A stretch of DNA of 5,701 nucleotides from Bacteroidia bacterium (lineage in GTDB: Bacteria; Bacteroidota; Bacteroidia; NS11-12g; UBA955): assembly GCA_023258655.1 (NCBI GenBank), contig JALQWO010000107.1:1-5701 (forward strand), given 5' to 3'. The position numbers and the translations under genes were made by a program. This document shows positions 1 to 5,395 of the stretch, one piece after another. How positions within the stretch are numbered: position 1 is the first letter of the stretch; the number at the start of each line of letters is the position of its first letter. The notes beneath the pieces are model-generated. The model did not search any database. It saw only the letters and a list, made by a program, of their open reading frames with translations, and was not told the origin of the DNA.

Positions 1-186
1 AACCGTTACGGTGAGCGCGTATTCATCAGCAAGGATCCTCAGGTTCAGTGGAATGGTCGTGTGAACAACGACGGTCCAGAAGTACCATCCGGAACCTACT
101 TCTATCAGTTGACTTACCAATTCAAGGGTAAGCCTGATGTGAACAAGGTGAATGGTTCTGTGAACGTAATTCGCAAAGAGCCTTAA
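1..186 (+). CDS. C-terminal end of a T9SS-secreted protein with type-B sorting domain (gliding motility-associated C-terminal domain), 5'-truncated
   Basis: An open frame runs from base 1 to a TAA stop at 184-186 and gives the last 61 residues of a larger protein. Seen: the fragment opens with NRYGERVF, continues with a W-N-G triplet (residues 17-19) and PSGTYFY (29-35), and ends with a short beta-strand-like tail, GSVNVIRKEP. This order (N-R-Y/W-G-x-x-V-F, then W-D/N-G, then P-x-G-T-Y-F-Y, then a final G-x-V-x-V-I-R strand) is the signature of the gliding motility-associated C-terminal domain family (CHU_C type, TIGR04131-like). In Bacteroidota that domain acts as the type-B signal that takes proteins through the type IX secretion system to the cell surface or medium. 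Such carriers are often large, repeat-rich adhesins. The function of this one cannot be read because the N-terminal part lies outside the window. A strong terminator follows directly. Confidence 0.85.
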   Translation, partial: NRYGERVFISKDPQVQWNGRVNNDGPEVPSGTYFYQLTYQFKGKPDVNKVNGSVNVIRKEP

Positions 187-203
187 TCTAAATTGAACTT
201 CAC

Positions 204-238
204 AAGAAAGCCCCGCAGAACCTGCGGGGCTTTCTTTA
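204..238 (+). terminator. Intrinsic terminator after the T9SS-cargo gene
   Basis: A perfect 15-bp inverted repeat (arms 204-218 and 222-236) encloses a 3-nt loop. The core of the stem is GCCCCGCAG / CTGCGGGGC. The right arm ends in a T-rich run that continues past the stem. It sits 17 bp after the stop at 186 and 28 bp before the mnmE start, so it most likely ends the upstream transcript. The A-rich left arm and T-rich right arm would also allow termination on the opposite strand, but no converging gene is present there. Confidence 0.92.
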
Positions 239-244
239 TTTTTG
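237..244 (+). promoter_or_regulatory. Possible -7 element of an mnmE promoter (weak)
   Basis: TATTTTTG fits the Bacteroidota -7 consensus TAnnTTTG exactly and would start a transcript roughly 10-15 bases before the mnmE ATG. The expected -33 TTG is missing: the bases 17-23 nt upstream belong to the GC-rich terminator stem. The match could be chance in a T-rich terminator tail. mnmE does need a promoter after the terminator, and this is the only candidate I see. Confidence 0.3.
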
Positions 245-266
245 CGGGCAGTAAAACAACGCAACG

Positions 267-1658
267 ATGAAATCGCAGTCACCAAAAGATACGATAGTAG
301 CCCGGGCCACAGCGGCCGGGGTGGGCGCCATTGCGGTTATTCGTGTATCGGGCGCTGGGGCTTGGTCAATGACTGATGCCTTGCTGAAGAAACCGGTGGG
401 AGATCAACCGTCGCACACGGCACACCTAAGGACGATGTATGATGCGGACGGGGTGATGGATGAAGCGTTGATTACCTTATTTCAGGGCAAGCGGAGTTAC
501 ACGGGCGAGGACACGGTTGAGATTTCTGTGCACGGCAGCGAGTATATCGTGTCGCGGGTGTTGAGGGCCTACATGGATCGTGGGGCGAGATTGGCCGACC
601 CGGGGGAATTCACCCAGCGGGCATTTTTGAATGGAAAACTCGATTTGGCGCAAGCTGAGGCCGTTGCCGACCTCATCGCCTCCGAGCATCGCATGGCGCA
701 TGATTTGGCCTTAAAACAGCTAAAAGGCGGCTTTTCGAAGGACATCGCCACCCTGAGGGATCGGTTGTTGCACTTTACCAGTTTGGTGGAGTTGGAATTG
801 GATTTCGCGGAGGAGGATGTGGAGTTTGCGGAGCGCAGCGAGTTGAAGTTGTTGGTGGAACGAATTCAGTTGGAGGTGTTGACCTTGCGGGATTCGTTTG
901 CTTTGGGAAATGTGATCAAGAAGGGGTTGGCGTTGGTATTGGCGGGCAGACCGAATGCGGGGAAGAGTACGTTGTTCAATGCGTTGTTGAATGAAGACCG
1001 CGCGATTGTGAGTGATATTGCGGGGACCACGCGGGATGCCATTGAGGCGCAGTTGAATTTTGAGGGCTTTATGTTGCGTTTGATCGACACCGCGGGGATC
1101 AGGGAAGCCACGGATGTAATAGAGCAGGAAGGGATCGCCCGCACGTTTTCACACGTGGAAAAGGCGGGCGCCACGATGTATTTGTTGGATATGGGCAGTT
1201 GTTCACTGACGCAGGCCGAGCAGGATTTGAGGATGCTGAAGGAAAAGACTTCGCGGGTGTGGGTGGTGTGCAACAAGGTGGATTTGGCTGGGAATGCAGA
1301 CCGGCAGCCTTGGTTGGATATGGTAGCAGGTTTGGGATTGGAGGAGCCTTGGTTTGTTTCGGCCAGGGATAAGGTTTCGGTGCAGGCGTTGCGGTTGGCT
1401 TTGGAGGCCCGTTTTCTGGGTGGATTGTCGGACGTGGGCGATCAAACCGTGGTGACGAATGTACGTCACGCCGAATCCTTGGATCATTGCGCCAGGGAGA
1501 TGCAGCAGGTATTGGACGGGATGGCTTCGGGTTTATCGGGCGATTTGCTGGCCTTCCATTTGCGCGAAGGCATTCGTGCGTTATCGGGAATTACCGGTGA
1601 GATCGGCGTTGAAGAGATCCTTGGATCCATCTTTTCGAAGTTTTGCATTGGCAAATAA
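267..1658 (+). CDS. mnmE: tRNA uridine-5-carboxymethylaminomethyl(34) synthesis GTPase MnmE (TrmE)
   Basis: MnmE works with MnmG (GidA) in the cytoplasm to add (carboxymethyl)aminomethyl groups to U34 of tRNAs reading two-family-box codons. It uses a tetrahydrofolate one-carbon donor and GTP hydrolysis. The 463 residues match the usual length (about 450-460). Seen: an N-terminal folate-binding domain (about 1-120) opening with DTIVARATAAGVGAIAVIRVSG and holding the YTGEDTVEI-x-x-HG motif (78-90); a helical domain (about 121-215 plus the C-terminus); and an inserted Ras-like G domain. G motifs: P-loop GRPNAGKST (227-235), TTRD (254-257), DTAG (274-277), NKVD (336-339) and SA (365-366). P-loop Asn230 is the expected potassium ligand. 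The protein ends in FCIGK, the conserved C-terminal motif with the family's invariant cysteine (Cys460). The ATG at 267 gives the normal N-terminus; no Shine-Dalgarno is visible, which is usual in this phylum. mnmG is not in the window. Confidence 0.98.
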   Translation: MKSQSPKDTIVARATAAGVGAIAVIRVSGAGAWSMTDALLKKPVGDQPSHTAHLRTMYDADGVMDEALITLFQGKRSYTGEDTVEISVHGSEYIVSRVLRAYMDRGARLADPGEFTQRAFLNGKLDLAQAEAVADLIASEHRMAHDLALKQLKGGFSKDIATLRDRLLHFTSLVELELDFAEEDVEFAERSELKLLVERIQLEVLTLRDSFALGNVIKKGLALVLAGRPNAGKSTLFNALLNEDRAIVSDIAGTTRDAIEAQLNFEGFMLRLIDTAGIREATDVIEQEGIARTFSHVEKAGATMYLLDMGSCSLTQAEQDLRMLKEKTSRVWVVCNKVDLAGNADRQPWLDMVAGLGLEEPWFVSARDKVSVQALRLALEARFLGGLSDVGDQTVVTNVRHAESLDHCAREMQQVLDGMASGLSGDLLAFHLREGIRALSGITGEIGVEEILGSIFSKFCIGK

Positions 1659-1669
1659 ACAATAATAAC

Positions 1670-1687
1670 TTGTCATAAAACGGACAA
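1670..1687. promoter_or_regulatory. Putative HipB operator 1 (TTGTC-N8-GACAA)
   Basis: The inverted pentamers TTGTC (1670-1674) and GACAA (1683-1687) enclose exactly 8 bp. This 5-8-5 layout is that of the known E. coli HipB operator (TATCC-N8-GGATA), with a different pentamer. The site covers the -33 TTG of the hipBA promoter, so a bound HipB dimer would block sigma-factor contact. That HipB is the binder is inferred from position and architecture. Confidence 0.65.
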
Positions 1688-1702
1688 AAAGGTGTATATT
1701 TG
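1670..1702 (+). promoter_or_regulatory. hipBA promoter, Bacteroidota type (TTG / TAnnTTTG)
   Basis: TTG at 1670-1672 (overlapping frame TTGTC; the -33 triplet could be read at 1670 as t-t-g) is followed after 22 nt by TATATTTG at 1695-1702, an exact match to TAnnTTTG. The spacing lies within the 17-23 nt reported for Flavobacterium-type promoters. Transcription should begin about 5-7 nt after the -7 element, giving a leader of only about 15 nt before the hipB ATG at 1723. No Shine-Dalgarno is visible in it. Both promoter elements are overlapped by the operator-like repeats described separately. Confidence 0.7.
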
Positions 1703-1717
1703 TCCTTTATAAGACAA
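1700..1717. promoter_or_regulatory. Putative HipB operator 2 (TTGTC-N8-GACAA)
   Basis: This is a second copy of the same inverted pentamers: TTGTC (1700-1704) and GACAA (1713-1717), again with an 8-bp spacer. It begins exactly 30 bp after operator 1, about three helical turns, so two dimers would lie on the same face of the DNA. It overlaps the TTTG of the -7 box and the expected transcription start, and ends 5 bp before the hipB ATG. With flanks included, the two sites read as inverted copies of each other: arms 1667-1688 and 1699-1720 pair at 19 of 22 positions. Confidence 0.65.
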
Positions 1718-1722
1718 GTTGT

Positions 1723-2043
1723 ATGAAAACAGCACCGGCCATATTGCCTAAAAACTTGAAGATTTTAAAAGATTTGGGTGAGCACATTCAATTGGCTCGG
1801 TTGCGCCGACAATTGAGCGCAGATCAAATTGCGGAGCGCACAGGGCTTGGCAGAAAAACCATTTATAACATCGAACAGGGCAGTCCCACAGTTGCCATTG
1901 GTAGTTATTTGCAGGTGCTTTTTGTGTTGGGGTTAGAAAAAGATTTCACCCAAGTTGCGGCCGCTGATCCTTTGGGAAGAAAATTGCAAGATGCTGGGAT
2001 TGTAACGAATAAACGAGCGCCCAAACAATCGAAAATGTCATGA
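1723..2043 (+). CDS. hipB: HipB-like antitoxin, XRE-family helix-turn-helix repressor
   Basis: This 106-residue protein is the expected antitoxin of the toxin gene that follows. HipB-type antitoxins form dimers, bind their own operators and hold the HipA kinase inactive. Seen: a lambda-Cro/XRE helix-turn-helix domain at about 18-72, with the scanning and recognition helices around SADQIAERTGLGRKTIYNIEQG (32-53). It contains the typical T-G-L-x-x-x-T-I-x-x-I-E-x-G pattern. A basic, probably flexible tail (about 88-106; K-R-A-P-K-Q-S-K) follows, where E. coli HipB also carries a flexible C-terminal tail. The stop codon overlaps the hipA start (ATGA, 2040-2043), which suggests translational coupling and fixed stoichiometry. 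Regulation is probably autorepression through the two inverted repeats at 1670-1717. The gene starts 64 bp after mnmE but has its own promoter. Base composition is lower in G+C than mnmE. Confidence 0.9.
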   Translation: MKTAPAILPKNLKILKDLGEHIQLARLRRQLSADQIAERTGLGRKTIYNIEQGSPTVAIGSYLQVLFVLGLEKDFTQVAAADPLGRKLQDAGIVTNKRAPKQSKMS

Positions 2044-3317
2044 AGCAAAACCAGACGAAAATATGGGTTTATGCAGATTGGGAGTTCTTAGAAGAAGCTC
2101 AATTGATGGGTTTTTTGACTTCACAACGCATTCGTGGAAAGGAAGTGTTTTTTTTTGAATACACTGAGACGTGGGTAAATAAACAAAACCCGATTTTATT
2201 CTTGGATCCACATTTGGGGTTTTACAAGGGGAAACAATATTTGCCTGAAGGGAAAAATAATTTTGGGGTTTTCTTGGATTCTGCACCTGATCGTTGGGGA
2301 AGATTATTAATGCGAAGAAGAGAAGCATGGCAAGCAAAGGAAGAAGGTCGAGACGAAAGAACGCTTTTTGAAAGTGATTATTTATTGGGCGTTTTTGATG
2401 GTCATCGAATGGGTGGGGTGCGATTTAAATTGAGTGAAGATGGGCCTTTCATGAATGATCAGAAGAAAATGGCAACGCCACCATGGACCTTACTTCGGGA
2501 ATTGGAGTATGCTAGTTTGCAGCTTGAACGTGATGATGCCATGAATGACCCCGAGTATTCGCATTGGTTGAATGTGTTGATTGATCCAGGATCTTCCTTG
2601 GGCGGTGCAAGACCCAAAGCCAGTGTGATAGATGATAAAGGACATTTGTGGATTGCAAAATTCCCTAGTTCAAGAGATGATAAAAATGCGGGTGCTTGGG
2701 AAATGGTATTGCATGAGTTAGCCAAATCCTGTGGTATTCATGTTTCGGAGGCGCGCTTGCAAAAATTTTCGGGCAAGCATCATACATTTTTATCCAAACG
2801 ATTCGATCGAACAAATGATCAGCGGCGAATTCATTTTGCATCGGCTATGACTTTATTGGGTCTACAAGATGGCGCTGATCATGTAGAAGGTGTTGGATAC
2901 CTCGATTTGGTTGGTTTTATCATGCAAAATTGTCCGGAAGCGAAAGAAGATTTGGAGCAGTTATGGCGACGAATGGTGTTTAATATTTTGGTGTCGAACA
3001 CCGACGATCATTTGCGTAACCATGGGTTTATACTCACTGATACTGGGTGGCGTTTATCTCCAGCTTATGATATGAATCCAAACGAGTTGGGTAATGGTTT
3101 AACTTTGAATATTTCTGAAAACAGCAATGATTTGGACATCTCTTTAGCATTAGAAACCGCATATCTGTATCAATTGAAAAGTTACAGAGCAGAAAGTATC
3201 CTAAAGGAAATGCGTCAAGAAATTTCTCATTGGCGCACTGTTGCGAAGAAATTTGGAATCAGTCATAGCGAGATGGAACAGACGAAACGAGCGTTTCGGT
3301 TGGTGGATTTACGGTAA
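2040..3317 (+). CDS. hipA: HipA-family serine/threonine kinase toxin
   Basis: HipA toxins are cytoplasmic kinases; the E. coli protein phosphorylates glutamyl-tRNA synthetase, stops translation and promotes persistence. The 425 residues are close to E. coli HipA (440). Seen: an N-terminal subdomain (about 1-130; hydrophobic and glycine-rich, with FGVFLDSAPDRWGR at 75-88) as in HipA N-terminal domains, then the kinase core. The glycine-rich loop is SSLGGARPK (185-193); Ser186 aligns with the autophosphorylated Ser150 of E. coli HipA. Lys207 in WIAKFP is the ATP-binding lysine, RFDR lies at 254-257, the catalytic loop is NTDDHLRN (320-327; Asp322 and Asn327 match Asp309 and Asn314), and Asp344 in YDMNP is the metal-binding aspartate. 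All expected catalytic residues are present, so the toxin looks active. It overlaps hipB by four bases. The coding sequence is clearly more A/T-rich than mnmE, consistent with transfer. The phosphorylation target cannot be read from sequence. Confidence 0.93.
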   Translation: MKQNQTKIWVYADWEFLEEAQLMGFLTSQRIRGKEVFFFEYTETWVNKQNPILFLDPHLGFYKGKQYLPEGKNNFGVFLDSAPDRWGRLLMRRREAWQAKEEGRDERTLFESDYLLGVFDGHRMGGVRFKLSEDGPFMNDQKKMATPPWTLLRELEYASLQLERDDAMNDPEYSHWLNVLIDPGSSLGGARPKASVIDDKGHLWIAKFPSSRDDKNAGAWEMVLHELAKSCGIHVSEARLQKFSGKHHTFLSKRFDRTNDQRRIHFASAMTLLGLQDGADHVEGVGYLDLVGFIMQNCPEAKEDLEQLWRRMVFNILVSNTDDHLRNHGFILTDTGWRLSPAYDMNPNELGNGLTLNISENSNDLDISLALETAYLYQLKSYRAESILKEMRQEISHWRTVAKKFGISHSEMEQTKRAFRLVDLR

Positions 3318-3385
3318 GGGTCGAAATTTAAAAAGTCGAGTCTAACCCAGTTTGAATTTTAGACGTATACTTACAAGGCCCAAAA

Positions 3386-3736
3386 TCACCACCTAATCAT
3401 ATGTCGATTCTTGGCGATGAAGTTGTAGCAGTAGTCGGTGAGGGATAGGGGAAGGAAGCGGAAGAGGGCGAGCCAGCGCCAGGGGCGCCGGGTGTGGCGG
3501 AGCAATTGAAATGCGGCGCGGGAACGCACGTGAACCGCGCCTTCCACAAAATAGACCGTCTGTAAATCAATGAAATGGATGCCGTGGGTTTTAAGCAATT
3601 CTTTGGAATCAGTGCTTCGGATGGACCAAATCTCTATCTCGGCATTCTGGGCCTTTGCCCAGCGGGCAATCGCGCAGCAAAATTGACATTGGTCGTCGTA
3701 CAGTAAATGCATCTTTCCCGATTTTAATTCGCTCAT
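3386..3736 (-). CDS. DCC-family (DUF393) thiol-disulfide oxidoreductase-like protein
   Basis: From the ATG at 3736 the protein has 116 residues. Seen: near the N-terminus, LLYDDQCQFC (11-20) holds the D-x-x-C-x-x-C signature (Asp14, Cys17, Cys20) that names the DCC family (COG3011, DUF393). The C-terminus ends with YNFIAKNRHMIRW, the family's usual closing Y-x-x-I-A-x-N-R motif. A basic, aromatic segment (R-R-P-W-R-W-L-A-L-F-R-F-L-P) lies between them, also typical. The CxxC pair suggests a thioredoxin-like redox role, but family members are little studied and no substrate is known. It follows the carotenoid desaturase by 35 bp on the same strand, so the two are probably cotranscribed. An in-frame ATG at 3820 would add 28 residues and overlap the desaturase gene by 49 bp; I prefer 3736 because the family motif normally lies 10-20 residues from the start. 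The ATG at 3712 is a second alternative. It converges on hipA with a 68-bp gap. Confidence 0.85.
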   Translation of the reverse strand: MSELKSGKMHLLYDDQCQFCCAIARWAKAQNAEIEIWSIRSTDSKELLKTHGIHFIDLQTVYFVEGAVHVRSRAAFQLLRHTRRPWRWLALFRFLPLSLTDYCYNFIAKNRHMIRW

Positions 3737-3771
3737 CGAAGTTACTCTGATTTCTACTTCGTATACTCCGA

Positions 3772-5262
3772 TTATTCCTCCGATACCAATTGCGCCACAA
3801 TTTTGGCACTGTTCAAACACAATGGAATTCCACCACCGGGATGCACGCTGCCACCGCAGAAATACAACCCTTTGATGTCGCTAGAAAAGTTCTTGTGTCT
3901 CAAAAAAGCGGAAAACACATTGTTGCTAGCCGTGCCATACAAAGAGCCTCCATGCGAGGAAGTCCGCTCCTCAATCATCACCGGATCCAAAATTGTTTCG
4001 CAAGCAATCAAAGGTTCAATATTGCGTCCCAGCACCCGCTGTAATTTGGCCAAAATGTGTTTCCGCGCCGCCGCCGTAATGGCCAACCAATCTTGTCCTA
4101 CATGACTCGGTACATTGATCATCACAAACCAGTTCTCGCAGCCCGGCGGCGCATCCCCCGCATCGCACTTGGCGGTGATGTTGATATAAATGGTGGGGTC
4201 TTCATCCGGGGCGCCACCGGCAAACAAAGCCTTGAACTCGCGACCGTAATCGTTTGAAAACAAAATGTTGTGCAGATGCAGCTCGGGAAATTCCGCAGCT
4301 ATGCCCCAGTAAAAGACCAAAGCCGATGAGGAGCGCTCTTGTTTTAATATCCGTTGGGGCGCCTTATGTCCCGCCAACAGCCGGTTGTAAGTGGCATAAA
4401 CATCGGCGTTGCTGATCACCACATCGGCGTGCACGGTTCGGGTTTGTTGCTCGGTTTTGTTGAGCACCCGAATTCCTTCCGCCCGTTTTTTCGGGGCGAT
4501 GATTTCTTGCACGTTGTGGTTGAAGTGAAAAACAACCCCCTGCCTCAAGGCCAACTGATACAAGGATTGCGGGATGCTCACCATCCCTCCTTGGGGGTAG
4601 TAGGAACCGAGTTGCTGTTCCAAATGAGGAATCATGTTGAGCAAAGCCGGCGCACGGTAGGGGTCGCTCCCGTTATAGGTAGCAAACCGGTTGAGGTATT
4701 GCACCAAATATTTGTTGCCCACAACGGTACTGTTTTCGCGGTGCATGGACTGAAACAAATTCAGTTTGGGCGCGTAAAACAATCCTTTGAGGGTCTTGAA
4801 ATTGACGTAGTTTTTAATTTTGTGCAGGCTCTGTTCGATGAACAACGGCGCGGTGGTGTTGTAGCGAAAGGCGGCTTTGTTGAGTTGTTTTTTCAGGGCC
4901 AATCGCTCAGATTCAGTGGCGATGCCTTCCAAGGATGCGGAAAAATCGCTCCAAGATTTGTGGGCCTGAAAGCGGGTGCCATCTTCATAAAAGTAGTGGC
5001 AGATGGTATCGAGTTGCTGGTAGTTGAAATGGGCTTTTGGGTCTTCGTTACACAGGGTAAATAACTCATCCACCAGTTGAGGCAGGGTAAACAAAGACGG
5101 ACCTCCATCGAACCGATACCCCGCATCGACGAAGGAACTCATTTTTCCGCCGGGGTGCATGCTAGCCTCAAAGACCTCCACCGAAAATCCCTGTTTCGCC
5201 AGTCGAATGGATGTGGCGATGCCTGCGATTCCGGCTCCAACGACGATGGCTCTTTTCGACAT
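3772..5262 (-). CDS. crtD: CrtI/CrtD-family FAD-dependent carotenoid desaturase, probably 1-hydroxycarotenoid 3,4-desaturase-like
   Basis: A 496-residue flavoenzyme of the phytoene desaturase superfamily, which removes hydrogens from the carotenoid backbone at the membrane surface. Seen: an N-terminal dinucleotide-binding fold with VVGAGIAGIATS (Gly9, Gly11, Gly14) and the acidic residue Glu32 at the end of beta-2, then HPGGK (36-40) and YRFDGGPSLF (49-58). A variable substrate domain occupies the middle and includes RFATYNGSDPYRAPALLNMIPHLE. The C-terminal FAD-binding segment is LYFCGGSVHPGGGIPLC (466-482). The GGSVHPGGGIPL form, and LDTICHYFYEDGTRF near residue 85, resemble the Bacteroidota CrtD-like group more than the phytoene desaturase CrtI, whose motif is usually G-x-x-T-H-P-G-x-G-x-P-G. 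That assignment comes from remembered family patterns; CrtI or a carotenoid isomerase-like role remains possible. No crtB, crtY, crtZ or cruF lies nearby. The ATG at 5262 places the GxGxxG motif correctly at the N-terminus. Confidence 0.85.
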   Translation of the reverse strand: MSKRAIVVGAGIAGIATSIRLAKQGFSVEVFEASMHPGGKMSSFVDAGYRFDGGPSLFTLPQLVDELFTLCNEDPKAHFNYQQLDTICHYFYEDGTRFQAHKSWSDFSASLEGIATESERLALKKQLNKAAFRYNTTAPLFIEQSLHKIKNYVNFKTLKGLFYAPKLNLFQSMHRENSTVVGNKYLVQYLNRFATYNGSDPYRAPALLNMIPHLEQQLGSYYPQGGMVSIPQSLYQLALRQGVVFHFNHNVQEIIAPKKRAEGIRVLNKTEQQTRTVHADVVISNADVYATYNRLLAGHKAPQRILKQERSSSALVFYWGIAAEFPELHLHNILFSNDYGREFKALFAGGAPDEDPTIYINITAKCDAGDAPPGCENWFVMINVPSHVGQDWLAITAAARKHILAKLQRVLGRNIEPLIACETILDPVMIEERTSSHGGSLYGTASNNVFSAFLRHKNFSSDIKGLYFCGGSVHPGGGIPLCLNSAKIVAQLVSEE

Positions 5263-5395
5263 ATACCCAAAGCAACAACGCAGGGGATGGATGGTTTACC
5301 CTTTGTGTGGAATGTTTGCGTGCTTTTTGAATGTGTAGTCATGGAAATTATCAATTTCTTTAGCCATTGGGGGTAGAGATTCTTAGTTTGCCGGG
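5263..5395. other. Divergent intergenic region between crtD and the lipoprotein gene
   Basis: These 133 bp must hold promoters for both the leftward crtD unit and the rightward lipoprotein gene. No exact TAnnTTTG with a correctly spaced TTG is present on either strand. Near matches TTGCTTTG (minus strand) and TTAGTTTG (plus strand, 5383-5390) lie only 5-6 bp before each start codon, too close for a normal leader. No long inverted repeat or terminator is seen. Confidence 0.5.

Noticed and set aside
866..1276. A 136-codon open frame on the - strand within mnmE
   Set aside because: It overlaps the GTPase domain of mnmE, whose motifs are unmistakable. The antisense product is rich in Ser and Asn, shows no family motif and has no upstream signals.
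3340..3364. A 6-bp inverted repeat (GTCTAA / TTAGAC) between hipA and the DCC gene, as a possible bidirectional terminator
   Set aside because: The stem is short and AT-rich, the loop is 13 nt and no T-tract follows. It is too weak to call, so the convergent gap has no supported terminator.
3737..3820. An N-terminal extension of the DCC protein starting at 3820
   Set aside because: It would overlap the crtD coding end and puts the DxxCxxC motif more than 40 residues from the start, unlike the family. Its C-x-x-C (QCQNC) near the start is most likely a product of the overlapping crtD reading frame.
4354..5064. A 236-codon open frame on the + strand, antisense to crtD
   Set aside because: It lies wholly inside the desaturase gene on the other strand. 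Its product has no recognisable domain, and its length is explained by the codon pattern of a GC-richer gene read in reverse.
5383..5390. TTAGTTTG as the -7 box of the lipoprotein gene
   Set aside because: It matches only 5 of the 6 defined consensus positions, has no TTG 17-23 nt upstream, and would place the transcription start on the start codon.
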